Shown here in pieces: positions 16,561-24,689 of a stretch of DNA of 64,000 nt. Within the stretch, counting starts at the first letter, position 1, and each line of letters begins with the position of its first letter. A program made the translations under genes and the position numbers. Under the pieces are notes generated by a model. It had not been told where the DNA came from, did not search any database, and saw only the letters and a list, made by a program, of their open reading frames with translations. Source of the DNA: Actinoallomurus liliacearum (GTDB taxonomy: Bacteria > Actinomycetota > Actinomycetes > Streptosporangiales > Streptosporangiaceae); NCBI RefSeq assembly GCF_039542035.1, contig NZ_BAABHJ010000038.1, forward strand, positions 62,001 through 126,000, in the 5' to 3' direction.

Positions 16561-16616
16561 GGAATGACGTTTCGAAGATAAAGATCTTTCGGAATGCCGT
16601 TTCATTCCGCTACATT
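16561..16616. promoter_or_regulatory. IclR operator region and ridA-like gene promoter
   Basis: GGAATGnCGTTTC is repeated at 16561 and 16591. The second copy continues to form GGAATG-6-CATTCC (16591-16608). A promoter TTTCGG (16587-16592), 18-bp spacer, TACATT (16611-16616) overlaps it and ends 7 nt before GTG 16624, so bound IclR would cover the core promoter. Confidence 0.6.
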
Positions 16617-16623
16617 GCCCGGC

Positions 16624-17097
16624 GTGGATCTGATCGAAGAACGCCTCTCCGAACTCGGGGAGACGCTCCCCGCCCCCATCGCCGCTCCTCCCGGCGTCGC
16701 CCTGCGGTTGGAGTTCGTCACGGCCGTGGGCTCCCTGGCGTACCTGTCGGGGCATGGCCCGGCCAACGGCCCGCGGCGGCTCGCCCGCGGAAAGGTCGGC
16801 GCGGACCTCACCGTCGAAGAGGGCCGGGCGGCGGCCCGTCAGTGCGCGCTCGCGGCACTCGCGTCGCTCAAGCGAGAGTTCGGCGAGCTGACGCGCGTCC
16901 GGCGATGGATCAAGGTCACCGGGTACGTGAACTGCGTCCCGGGCTTCGAGCAGACGCCCGCCGTCGTGAACGGTTTCAGCGACCTGATCTACGACCTGTG
17001 GGGCGACGCCGGGCGCCACGCCCGGTCCGCGATCGGCGTCTGCGCCCTTCCGTTCGCGGTGCCCGTCGAGGTGGAGGCGGTCGTGGAGCTCGCCTGA
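16624..17097 (+). CDS. RidA/YjgF/Rid family protein
   Basis: A 157-residue protein of the Rid (chorismate mutase-like fold) superfamily. Conserved stretches are LAYLSGHGPANG near residue 40, then AARQCALAALASLKREFG, VTGYVNCVPGFEQTPAVVNGFSD, and the end ARSAIGVCALPFAVPVEVEAVVEL. The trimeric Rid fold hydrolyses enamine/imine intermediates in the RidA subgroup. The canonical Arg of that subgroup is replaced here in RSAIGVCAL context (R retained before SAIG). Activity is plausible but unproven. It is divergent from iclR and, unlike the neighbour at 21868, not in an amino-acid operon. The GTG start is supported by the promoter 7 nt upstream. Confidence 0.82.
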   Translation: MDLIEERLSELGETLPAPIAAPPGVALRLEFVTAVGSLAYLSGHGPANGPRRLARGKVGADLTVEEGRAAARQCALAALASLKREFGELTRVRRWIKVTGYVNCVPGFEQTPAVVNGFSDLIYDLWGDAGRHARSAIGVCALPFAVPVEVEAVVELA

Positions 17098-17100
17098 CCG

Positions 17101-18084
17101 TCAGCGGGGTCGCAAGGGGCCGCGGCCGGCGCAGGTGCGCTCCATGGCGGCGGTGATCTCCTCCAGGTCCTCCCGGGTCAGTTCCAGGGCCGCGGCGGGG
17201 AGCCAGCCGTCGACCTGGCCGGGGCGGCGGGCGCCGACGATCGCGCCGGTCACACCCGGCCACGTCAGCGTCCACGCGACCGCCACCGCCGCCGGGGACA
17301 CGCCGTGCCGCTCGGCGACCGGCCGCAGCGCGTCGGCCAGCGCCAGGTTCGCGTCGAGGCCGATGGTGAAGTCCGGGGAGCGGCGCCGCCAGTCGTCCTC
17401 GGCGAGCGCGGCGACCCGCTCCCGGGAGAACGCGCCGGTGAGCAGGCCGGACTGCATCGGCGAGTAGACGATCACTCCGGTGCCGTGCCGGGTGCACCAG
17501 TCGAGCTCGGGCGCGGCGGTCCGGTCGATCAGGGAGAAGGCCGGTTGCAGCGTGTCGACGTGCGCGATCTGCTCGGCCTGTCCCAGTCTCAGCGCGCTGT
17601 GGTTGGACAGGCCGATCGCCCGGACCTTCCCCTCCTGCCGCAGCTCCGCCATGGTCTCCCAGTACATGGCGGTCGGCGTGCCGTCCTCGGGCGTCTGGTG
17701 GACCTGGTAGAGGTCGATGCGCTCGGCCTGGAGCCGCCGCAGCGACTCCTCCACCTCACGGCGGATCGTCGTGGGAGTGGCGACGCGGAACACGTTCCCG
17801 TAGTCGTCCCAGGTCATCCCGCACTTGGTGAAGACGTACGGCCGGTCGGAGACGCCCTGGAGCGCCATGGCGACGATCTTCTCCGAGTGCCCGAGCCCGT
17901 ACACCGCGGCCGTGTCGATCCAGTTGACGCCCTGGTCGACGGCGTGCCGGATCGCGGTGATCGACTCCTCGTCGTCCTGCGGGCCCCAGCCGTACGCCCA
18001 GGAGCCCCCGGCCGCCCAGGCGCCGAAGCCGACGCGCGTGATCCGCATGTCGGTCGTGCCCAGGCGGGCCGTGGGCAGGGCCAT
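17101..18084 (-). CDS. Aldo/keto reductase
   Basis: A 327-residue AKR with the (beta/alpha)8 motif set. The catalytic tetrad is visible: Asp and Tyr in NWIDTAAVYGLGHSE (about 54-68), Lys in YVFTKCGMTWDD, and His in DLYQVHQTPED. The C-terminal NADPH-binding region includes GAIVGARRPGQVDGW. It probably reduces a sugar aldehyde or related carbonyl in the cytosol. It is the last gene of a minus-strand set with a sugar MFS transporter (34-bp gap) and a glucose dehydrogenase-like enzyme, suggesting a sugar oxidation/uptake unit. It is convergent with the RidA-like gene. Confidence 0.9.
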   Translation of the reverse strand: MALPTARLGTTDMRITRVGFGAWAAGGSWAYGWGPQDDEESITAIRHAVDQGVNWIDTAAVYGLGHSEKIVAMALQGVSDRPYVFTKCGMTWDDYGNVFRVATPTTIRREVEESLRRLQAERIDLYQVHQTPEDGTPTAMYWETMAELRQEGKVRAIGLSNHSALRLGQAEQIAHVDTLQPAFSLIDRTAAPELDWCTRHGTGVIVYSPMQSGLLTGAFSRERVAALAEDDWRRRSPDFTIGLDANLALADALRPVAERHGVSPAAVAVAWTLTWPGVTGAIVGARRPGQVDGWLPAAALELTREDLEEITAAMERTCAGRGPLRPR

Positions 18085-18118
18085 GGTCCTTCTCCTCGGC
18101 GGTCGGTCCTCCGGGTCG

Positions 18119-19531
18119 TCAGCCCATCTCTTCCAGTTTCTTCCCCTTGGTCTCGTGCAGGTACCTGACCACGAAGAACACCGACAGCAGGGCGAAGATC
18201 GAGTACCCGACGTACGCCCCGGACAGGCTCCACTCGGACAGGCTGGGGAAGGTCACGGTGACCAGCCAGTTGGCGATCCACTGGGCCGCGACGGCCACCG
18301 CCATGGCCGCGGCCCGGATCCGGTTCGGGAAGATCTCCCCGAGCATCACCCAGACGACCACGCCCCACGACAGCGCGAAGAACAGCACGTACGTGTGCGC
18401 GGCCACCAGCGCGACGAGGCCGTGCGAGTGCGGGATGTGGACGTCGGTGCCGCCCGTCTTCTGCGCGGCGCTGAACGCCCAGGCCATGATCGCCAGGGAG
18501 ATCGTCATGCCGACGGAGCCGATCAGGGCGAGCGGCTTACGGCCGATCCTGTCGACGAACAGGATCGCGATCAGCGTGCCGATGATGTTGATGATCGAGG
18601 TGGAGAGGCTGATCAGCAGGGAGTTGGTCTGCGAGATGCCGACCGAGTGCCACAGCGACGCCGAGTAGTAGAAGATCACGTTGATGCCGACGAACTGCTG
18701 CAGGACCGACAGGGCGATGCCGATCCAGACGATCGGCAGCAGGCCGAGCGCGGGCCCGCGCAGGTCGCGCAGTGACGGCTTGTGCTCCGAGCGCAGGACC
18801 CCCTGGATCTCCCCGATCCTGGCGTCCAGGTCGATGTCCTCGCCCTCGACGTCGGCGAGGACCTGCCGGGCCTTCTTCAGCCGGTTGCTGGCGATCAGGT
18901 AGCGCGGCGACTCGGGGATGATCAGCCCGAACACGAGGAAGATCACGGCGGGCAGGGCCGCGACGCCGAGCATCCACTGCCAGGCCTCGAGACCGAGCAG
19001 GTGCCCCCGGACCTCCCCGCCGGCCATCGAGGCGATCGCGAAGTTGACGAGCTGGGAGATGGCGATGCCGAGCACGATCGCCAGTTGCTGGAAGGACGCC
19101 AGCCGCCCGCGGTAGGCGGGCGGCGCGATCTCGGCGATGTAGGTCGGGGAGACCACCGAAGCCATCCCGATCGCGATGCCGCCCACGATCCGCCAGGCGG
19201 CCAGCTCCCAGTCGGCGAACGGGAACATCGAGCCGATGGCGCTGATCACGAACAGCAGAGCGGACAGCCGCATGACGATGAGGCGTCCCCTCAGGTCGGC
19301 GAGCTTGCCGGCCACCGCCGCGCCGAGGGCCGACCCCAGCAGAGCCGACGAGACGATGAGACCGGTGACGCCGGCCCCGACGTGGAAGTGGCCCTTGATA
19401 CCGTCCACGGCCCCGTTGATGACGGCGCTGTCATACCCGAACAGGAACCCGCCGAGAGCGGCGGCCGCGCTGATGAAGACCACGTGCGCGAGGTTGTGTT
19501 CCTGTCGGGTGACGGGAGCTTGAATGGTCAT
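18119..19531 (-). CDS. Sugar:proton symporter, MFS SP family
   Basis: A 470-residue, 12-helix sugar porter. Family signatures are GGFLFGYDSAVINGA (about 22-36), the loop 2-3 motif ADLRGRLIVMR, PESPRYLI after helix 6 and DRIGRKPLALIG after helix 8. It resembles XylE/GlcP/AraE-type hexose or pentose symporters; the exact sugar is not readable. It sits between a zinc-dependent glucose dehydrogenase-like gene (12-bp gap) and an aldo/keto reductase. A shared transcript for uptake and oxidation of a sugar is likely. Confidence 0.92.
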   Translation of the reverse strand: MTIQAPVTRQEHNLAHVVFISAAAALGGFLFGYDSAVINGAVDGIKGHFHVGAGVTGLIVSSALLGSALGAAVAGKLADLRGRLIVMRLSALLFVISAIGSMFPFADWELAAWRIVGGIAIGMASVVSPTYIAEIAPPAYRGRLASFQQLAIVLGIAISQLVNFAIASMAGGEVRGHLLGLEAWQWMLGVAALPAVIFLVFGLIIPESPRYLIASNRLKKARQVLADVEGEDIDLDARIGEIQGVLRSEHKPSLRDLRGPALGLLPIVWIGIALSVLQQFVGINVIFYYSASLWHSVGISQTNSLLISLSTSIINIIGTLIAILFVDRIGRKPLALIGSVGMTISLAIMAWAFSAAQKTGGTDVHIPHSHGLVALVAAHTYVLFFALSWGVVVWVMLGEIFPNRIRAAAMAVAVAAQWIANWLVTVTFPSLSEWSLSGAYVGYSIFALLSVFFVVRYLHETKGKKLEEMG

Positions 19532-19543
19532 GTTGATCCCGAT

Positions 19544-20590
19544 CTACAGGTCGATGACGACTTTCACGTCGTCGTCGCCGCCGGCCCGGAGCGCCTCGGG
19601 CGCCCGGTCGAGGGGCAGCCGGTTGGTGATGAGTTGGGCGAGCCACGACCGGTCCGCCCGGCCGAGGGCCTCGGCGGCCAGCCGGTAGTGGCGGTGGTTG
19701 GCGTTGACCGAGCCGAAGACGGCGGCGTTGGACAGGACGATCTGCCGGTTCACCCCGCCGGCGTCGACCTCCGTCCGATGGCCCGCGCGCGAGACCCCGG
19801 TCAGGCACACGACGCTCGCCGCCGACTCGGCGATCGCCTCCATGACGAGCTGAGCGACGCCGGTGGCCTCGATGACGATGTCCGGCCGCGTCTTCGCGGC
19901 GACATCGGCGACGGAGCCCGTGTGGTAGGTGCCGCCGAGATTCGCGACGATCTTCGGCTTCACTCCCCCGGTGACCCGGTCGAGCACGTGGACGTCGAGC
20001 CCGCGCTGGGCGCCCAGCAGGGCGGCCAGCAGCCCGATCGGGCCCGCTCCGGCGACCAGGACCCGCCGGGGTTCGAACCACGCCCGGGCGCCGATGCGCT
20101 CGAGGTGGTCCCAGGCCTTCGCCACGACGGTCGTCGGCTCCAGCAGGACGCCGAGGTCGCCCAGCGCCGGATCGAGGCGGACCGCGTAGTCGGTCTCGAT
20201 CGTCCACCGCTCGGATCCGAAGCCGTGCCGTTGCTTGATCCCGCGCTCGGTGTACCGGCCGTTGCGGCACATGTCGAACTCACCGTGCGCGCAGGCGCCG
20301 CACGGCACCGGGTCGGGCCGCCGGACGATGCCGACGACGAGGTCCCCCGGACGGAAGTCGCCGCCCGCCGGCGCCTCCATGACCCGGCCGAGCGACTCGT
20401 GCCCGATGATCAGGCGTTCGTCACCGGGCGGCGCGTAGCCGTAATCGCCGGAGACGATCTCTCGATCGGTACCGCACACGCCGAGGGCGACCCCCTCGAC
20501 GAGGAGTTCGCCCTCGCCCCGCGTGGGCTCGGGAACCTCGCTCACCTGGAGCGACCCCGCCTTCAGCGGCACCATCGTAAGAGCACGCAT
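19544..20590 (-). CDS. Zinc-dependent glucose/alcohol dehydrogenase (glucose 1-dehydrogenase type)
   Basis: A 348-residue medium-chain dehydrogenase. The N-terminal GroES-like domain has the catalytic zinc site GVCGTDREIVSGDYG (Cys, about 38) and IIGHESLGRV (His/Glu). PCGACAHGEFDMC supplies a cysteine cluster for a structural metal. The Rossmann motif is VLVAGAGPIGLLAALLGA. The C-terminal VFGSVNANHRHY is characteristic of archaeal-type glucose dehydrogenases (GDH, Glc_DH_N/Glucose dehydrogenase C), which oxidise aldoses with NAD(P). ATG 20590 is preferred because GGAG lies 6 nt upstream; ATG 20596 would be only 2-3 nt from it. First gene of the sugar operon. Confidence 0.88.
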   Translation of the reverse strand: MRALTMVPLKAGSLQVSEVPEPTRGEGELLVEGVALGVCGTDREIVSGDYGYAPPGDERLIIGHESLGRVMEAPAGGDFRPGDLVVGIVRRPDPVPCGACAHGEFDMCRNGRYTERGIKQRHGFGSERWTIETDYAVRLDPALGDLGVLLEPTTVVAKAWDHLERIGARAWFEPRRVLVAGAGPIGLLAALLGAQRGLDVHVLDRVTGGVKPKIVANLGGTYHTGSVADVAAKTRPDIVIEATGVAQLVMEAIAESAASVVCLTGVSRAGHRTEVDAGGVNRQIVLSNAAVFGSVNANHRHYRLAAEALGRADRSWLAQLITNRLPLDRAPEALRAGGDDDVKVVIDL

Positions 20591-21118
20591 GGTCATCTCC
20601 TACTCAGAGCCGTTGCCCGTTCCCCCGAGGCAACTTCGGCCCAAATGTCCAGAATGTGGATTCGCGGCAACCGTACACACCTCACGCGTGATCAGGCCGC
20701 CACGGATCGCACACGGAACCGGACATCGCGATCCGCCCGATGACGGGCGAACCGCCGGACGCCGGGGGAAGGCTCAGGTCGCTCCAGGGGGACACGCCCC
20801 ACCTTTGCCCCGATCAAAGGTGAACATGCTTCACGGAAGCGGATTCGAGACGTACGTCACCGCCGCCCGTCCCCGTGGCGTGCGGAAACACGGACCGGGG
20901 CGGGCACGGTGATCAGCCGGGGGCGGCGTGGCGGGCGGTGCGCGGCGCGGCGCCGAGGCGCCGTACGGCGCGGTGCCAGGACGGCGCGCCGGGGTGAGTA
21001 CGGCGCGGCGCCGCAACCGCGTACCAGGGTGGGCGCGGAGCGGCCCTGGGACCGCGCCAGGGTGGGTGCGGAGCGGCGCCGGGACCGCATGCCGGATGTC
21101 GCGGGGCGGCGCCGCTCG
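20591..21118. other. Intergenic, no gene seen
   Basis: 528 bp between the sugar dehydrogenase and the hisF stop. Frames here are GC-rich shadows without a recognisable protein. The left part should carry the promoter of the sugar operon; I could not pin it. The right part is low complexity and contains a 33-bp tandem repeat. Confidence 0.5.
20991..21089. repeat. 33-bp tandem repeat, three copies, downstream of hisF
   Basis: Units at 20991-21023, 21024-21056 and 21057-21089. The last two, starting CCAGGGTGGG, differ at only a few positions; the first is degenerate. The period equals that of the array at 7948-8073, though the unit sequence differs. Confidence 0.7.
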
Positions 21119-21871
21119 TCAGCGGACCGGGTGGCCGGCTCCGCGCAGCGACTCCTTGACGTCGCCGATCTTGAGGTCGCCGAAGTGGAACACGCTCGCG
21201 GCCAGTACCGCGTCGGCGCCCGCGTCGATCGCGGGGGCGAAGTGCTCGATCGCGCCGGCTCCCCCGCTCGCGATGACCGGGACGCTCACCACCGCGCGTA
21301 CGGCGCGCAGCATCTCCAGGTCGAAGCCGTTCTTGGTGCCGTCGGCGTCCATGGAGTTCAGCAGGATCTCCCCGACGCCCAGCTCCTCGCCGCGCCGCGC
21401 CCACTCGATCGCGTCCAGGCCGGTGCCGCGCCGCCCGCCGTGCGTGGTGACCTCGAACCCGGACCCGGACCGGCGGGCGTCCACCGACAGTACGATGCAC
21501 TGCGAGCCGAACCGGTGCGCCGCCTCCCGGAGGAACTCCGGCCGGGCGATCGCCGCGGTGTTGATCGACACCTTGTCCGCGCCGGCCCGCAGCAGCCGGT
21601 CGACGTCGTCGACGGTACGGACGCCGCCGCCCACGGTCAGCGGGATGAACACCTGCTCGGCCGTACGGCGCACGACCTCGTACGTCGTCTCGCGGCCGCC
21701 GCTGGAGGCGGTGATGTCGAGGAAGGTGACCTCGTCGGCGCCTTCGGCGTCGTAGCGCCGGGCCAGCTCGACCGGGTCGCCGGCGTCCCGGAGGTTCTCG
21801 AAGTTGACCCCCTTGACCACCCGCCCGGCGTCGACGTCCAGGCAGGGAATCACCCGAACCGCGACCGTCAT
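21119..21871 (-). CDS. hisF: Imidazole glycerol phosphate synthase cyclase subunit HisF
   Basis: A 250-residue (beta/alpha)8 barrel. The general acid/base aspartates lie in IPCLDVDAGRVVKG (about 8-21) and LLNSMDADGTKNG (about 170-182). Phosphate-binding loops are VGGGVRT and ASGGAGAIEHF. It joins HisH to turn PRFAR and ammonia into IGP and AICAR. Length is normal. It overlaps the upstream ridA gene as ATGA and is the last gene of this his cluster; hisI is not adjacent. Confidence 0.97.
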   Translation of the reverse strand: MTVAVRVIPCLDVDAGRVVKGVNFENLRDAGDPVELARRYDAEGADEVTFLDITASSGGRETTYEVVRRTAEQVFIPLTVGGGVRTVDDVDRLLRAGADKVSINTAAIARPEFLREAAHRFGSQCIVLSVDARRSGSGFEVTTHGGRRGTGLDAIEWARRGEELGVGEILLNSMDADGTKNGFDLEMLRAVRAVVSVPVIASGGAGAIEHFAPAIDAGADAVLAASVFHFGDLKIGDVKESLRGAGHPVR

Positions 21872-22272
21872 GGCTTATCTCCGTCCTGCAGCGCCTCGGA
21901 GTAGGCATCCACCTCGATCTCCACCAGCATCCGGTGGTCGATGAAGGCCGAGACCTCGATCATCGTCGCGGCCGGGCGGACCTCGCCGAAGAGCTCGCGG
22001 TGCGCCCGGCCCACGGCCTCGGCGTCGGCGATGTCCCGGACGTACATGCGGGTCCGCACGACGTCCTCGACCGAGGCGCCGGTCTTCTCCACGGCCTGCA
22101 GCGCGATGCCGAACGCGGTCTTCGTCTGGCCGTACGCGTCGTTCTCGTACCGTACCTCGCCGTCCACCGTCGAGGTGCAGCCCGCGACGAGCACCCACGG
22201 CCCGGCCACGACCACCCGTGAATACCCGACGATGTCCTCCCAGGGACCGCCGGAGGAGATCCGCTTGATCAC
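21868..22272 (-). CDS. RidA family protein within the his operon
   Basis: A 134-residue Rid protein with a GTG start at 22272 overlapping the priA stop (GTGA); its own stop overlaps the hisF start (ATGA). Recognisable stretches: PWVLVAGCTSTVDGEV, YGQTKTAFGIALQAVEKTGAS, VVRTRMYVRDIADAEAVGRAH and RPAATMIEVSAFIDHRMLVEIE. The Arg in RPAATM is the position used by RidA for substrate carboxylate binding. Proteins of this kind sit at this place in many actinobacterial his operons, possibly clearing reactive imines; the role in histidine synthesis is not proven. Confidence 0.88.
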   Translation of the reverse strand: MIKRISSGGPWEDIVGYSRVVVAGPWVLVAGCTSTVDGEVRYENDAYGQTKTAFGIALQAVEKTGASVEDVVRTRMYVRDIADAEAVGRAHRELFGEVRPAATMIEVSAFIDHRMLVEIEVDAYSEALQDGDKP

Positions 22273-22997
22273 GCGACCGCTCCCACCGTGGCCAGGGCCT
22301 CTTCCAGGGTGAACGCGCCGGCGTACAGGGCCTTGCCGACGATGGCGCCCTCGACGCCCACCGGCACCAGCCCGGCGAGCGCGCGCAGGTCGTCCAGTGA
22401 CGAGACGCCGCCCGAGGCGATCACGGGGCGGTCGGTGCGGGCGCAGACCTCGCGGAGCAGGTCGGTGTTCGGCCCGCGGAGGGTGCCGTCCTTGGTCACG
22501 TCCGTGACGACGTAGCGCGGGCAGCCGTCCGCCTCCAGGCGCTCCAGCACCTCCCACAGGTCGCCGCCCTCGCGGGTCCAGCCCCGTGCCGCGAGCGTGG
22601 TTCCGCGCACGTCCAGCCCCACCGCGATCTTGTCCCCGTGCTCGGCGATGATCTTCCGGCACCAGTCGGGGTTCTCCAGCGCGGCGGTGCCGATGTTGAC
22701 CCGCGAGCAGCCGGTCGCCAGCGCCGCCGCCAGAGAGTCGTCGTCGCGGATCCCGCCGGACAGCTCCACCTTCACGTCCAGCTTGCCGATCACGCCGGCG
22801 AGCAGCTCGCGGTTGGACCCCCGGCCGAACGCGGCGTCCAGGTCGACCAGGTGGACCCACTCCGCGCCCGCGCTCTGCCAGGCCAGGGCCGCCTCGACCG
22901 GCTCACCGTACGAGGTCTCGGTGCCGGCCTCCCCCTGCACCAGACGTACGGCCTGACCGGCCGCGACGTCGACGGCGGGCAACAGTACCAGGGACAT
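22269..22997 (-). CDS. priA: Phosphoribosyl isomerase A (ProFAR/PRA isomerase)
   Basis: A 242-residue (beta/alpha)8 barrel. Catalytic Asp residues are in LLPAVDVAAGQAVRL (about 6-20) and YVVTDVTKDGTLRGPN. Phosphate loops are ELSGGIRDD and IASGGVSSLDD. In actinobacteria that lack trpF this enzyme isomerises both ProFAR (His) and PRA (Trp). The LVQGEAGTETSYG loop fits PriA rather than a His-only HisA. Whether trpF is absent from this genome cannot be seen here. It sits in the overlapping his operon between a small membrane protein gene and ridA. Confidence 0.93.
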   Translation of the reverse strand: MSLVLLPAVDVAAGQAVRLVQGEAGTETSYGEPVEAALAWQSAGAEWVHLVDLDAAFGRGSNRELLAGVIGKLDVKVELSGGIRDDDSLAAALATGCSRVNIGTAALENPDWCRKIIAEHGDKIAVGLDVRGTTLAARGWTREGGDLWEVLERLEADGCPRYVVTDVTKDGTLRGPNTDLLREVCARTDRPVIASGGVSSLDDLRALAGLVPVGVEGAIVGKALYAGAFTLEEALATVGAVA

Positions 22998-23000
22998 GTC

Positions 23001-23333
23001 TTAAGACCTCCGGTCGAAGGCGAGCGTGACGAACACAGGGACCAGGAACACCGACAGGGCCAGCACCCCGAGCCGCCCGGTCCACGAGGACAGGTATATC
23101 CAGGCGACCACCTGGATGAGCACGAAGACCACCGCGACGATGGCGTTCTGCTCGCGGCGCCGCCGGGCGAGGATCCCGCCCGGGCGCCCGGACCGGCGCG
23201 GCAGGAGCCCCGTGACCCGGGCGATCCGGGCCCGGCGCCGCGCCCGACGCGCGTCCCGGCGGGCGGCCTCGGCTGCGGCGCGCTGCCGCGCCGCCTCCCG
23301 TTCCGCCCGGCGCCGCTGACGCTCCTTGCTCAT
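23001..23333 (-). CDS. Small basic membrane protein in his operon
   Basis: A 110-residue protein. The first 50 residues are a highly charged Arg/Ala helix (QRRRAEREAARQRAAAEAAR). Two hydrophobic segments follow at about 65-84 (AIVAVVFVLIQVVAWIYLSS) and 88-104 (LGVLALSVFLVPVFVTL), so it is predicted to be a two-helix inner-membrane protein. No catalytic motif. The ATG overlaps the hisH stop by one base (TGATG), implying coupling. Similar proteins occur at this place in related actinobacteria; function unknown. Confidence 0.75.
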   Translation of the reverse strand: MSKERQRRRAEREAARQRAAAEAARRDARRARRRARIARVTGLLPRRSGRPGGILARRRREQNAIVAVVFVLIQVVAWIYLSSWTGRLGVLALSVFLVPVFVTLAFDRRS

Positions 23334-23959
23334 CAGAGCGTCGACAGCCAGTTCTTCAGGACGACGGCGCCGGCGTCGCCGGACTTCTCCGGGTGGAACT
23401 GCGTGGCGCTCAGCGGGCCGTTCTCCACCGCCGCGACGAAGCGCTCGCCGTGCTCGCTCCAGGTCACCAGCGGCGGGGTGAACCGGCCGGGCGGCATGTC
23501 CCAGCGGCGCACGCCGTACGAGTGCACGAAGTAGAACCGCGTGTCGGGGTCCAGGCCCGCGAACAGCACGGTGCCCTCCGGCGACTCGACGGTGTTCCAG
23601 CCCATGTGCGGCAGGATCGGCGCCTCGATCCGCTCCACCACGCCCGGCCACTCGGCGCAGCCGTCGGTGGTGATCCCGTGCTCCACGCCCTTCTCGAACA
23701 GGATCTGCATGCCGACGCAGATGCCGAGCACCGGGCGGCCGCCCGCGAGCCGACGGCCGATGATCTGCTCACCGCGGACGCCGCGCAGCCCGCTCATGCA
23801 CGCCGCGAAGGCGCCGACGCCCGGGACCACCAGGCCGTCGGCGTTCAGCGCGGCGTCGAAGTCGGCGGTCACGGTGACGTCCGCCCCGGCACGGGCGACG
23901 GCGCGCTCGGCGGAGCGGAGGTTGCCCGATCCGTAGTCGAGGACGACGACGTTCTTCAC
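23333..23959 (-). CDS. hisH: Imidazole glycerol phosphate synthase glutaminase subunit HisH
   Basis: A 208-residue class I glutamine amidotransferase. The start is VVLDYGSGNLRSAERAV. The nucleophile Cys is in PVLGICVGMQILFEKG (about 77-92), and the His/Glu pair lies in LSATQFHPEKSGDAG near the C-terminus. It supplies ammonia to HisF. The ATG overlaps the hisB stop as ATGA. Confidence 0.97.
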   Translation of the reverse strand: MKNVVVLDYGSGNLRSAERAVARAGADVTVTADFDAALNADGLVVPGVGAFAACMSGLRGVRGEQIIGRRLAGGRPVLGICVGMQILFEKGVEHGITTDGCAEWPGVVERIEAPILPHMGWNTVESPEGTVLFAGLDPDTRFYFVHSYGVRRWDMPPGRFTPPLVTWSEHGERFVAAVENGPLSATQFHPEKSGDAGAVVLKNWLSTL

Positions 23960-24546
23960 AACATGCCCTTCGTCGAAGGGATGCCGTGCGCGCGGGGGTC
24001 GTGGGCGACGGCGTCCCGCAGCGCCCGCGCCAGGGCCTTGAACTGCGCCTCGACGATGTGATGCGCGTTGCGCCCGTACGGGACGTGCACGTGCAGGCAG
24101 ATCGCGGCGTTGAACACGAACGCCTCGAAGATGTGGCGGGTCATCGTCGTGTCGTAGTCCGGGCCGATCATCGGGGCGATGCCCTCCGGCTCGGTGTGCA
24201 CGAGGTACGGCCGGCCGGACAGGTCGACCGTCACCTGGGCGAGCGTCTCGTCCAGCGGCACGCTCGCGTCGGCGAACCGCCGGATGCCGGACTTGTCGCC
24301 CAGGGCCTCGCGGAACGCCTGGCCGAGGGCGATCGCGGTGTCCTCGATCGTGTGGTGACTGTCGATGTGCAGGTCACCGGAGGTCTTCACGGTCAGGTCG
24401 AACGACCCGTGCTTGCCGAGCTGCGTCAGCATGTGGTCGAAGAAGCCGACGCCGGTGGCGACGTCCACCCGCCCGGTGCCGTCCAGGTCGACCTCCACGA
24501 CGACCTGCGTCTCCTTCGTGCCCCGCTCGACGCGTCCGGTGCGCAT
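23956..24546 (-). CDS. hisB: Imidazoleglycerol-phosphate dehydratase HisB
   Basis: A 196-residue IGP dehydratase (monofunctional, no phosphatase domain). Metal-binding signatures are GVGFFDHMLTQLGKHG (about 34-49), DLHIDSHHTIEDTAIALG (about 58-75), MTRHIFEAF and RNAHHIVEAQFKALARAL. The ATG at 24546 has GGAGAG about 6-9 nt upstream. It is separated from hisC by a 143-bp gap, the only sizeable break in this operon, and overlaps hisH by 4 bp. Confidence 0.97.
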   Translation of the reverse strand: MRTGRVERGTKETQVVVEVDLDGTGRVDVATGVGFFDHMLTQLGKHGSFDLTVKTSGDLHIDSHHTIEDTAIALGQAFREALGDKSGIRRFADASVPLDETLAQVTVDLSGRPYLVHTEPEGIAPMIGPDYDTTMTRHIFEAFVFNAAICLHVHVPYGRNAHHIVEAQFKALARALRDAVAHDPRAHGIPSTKGML

Positions 24547-24689
24547 CCGCTTCTCTCCTCCGTTGGAACTCGTGTTGGACTGCGCTCGCTGGCGCGAGCG
24601 CGGTTCGCCGGCGCCCAACGCGCCGTCTTCCCTCGTCGCTCCGGTCGCTTCGCTCCCTGCGCTCCTCGGTCCAGACGACGCGCGCCCGC
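24547..24689. other. Structured GC-rich spacer between hisC and hisB
   Basis: No gene. It contains CGCTCG-6-CGAGCG hairpin arms (about 24580-24605) and several CGCTCC-type direct repeats, resembling a REP-like intercistronic sequence. It could adjust hisB expression relative to hisDC; inference. Confidence 0.4.

Noticed and set aside
16561..16590. A second palindrome (CGAAGAT-AAA-GATCTTTCG) as a transcription terminator
   Set aside because: Arms are imperfect, no U-run follows, and it lies in a divergent promoter region.
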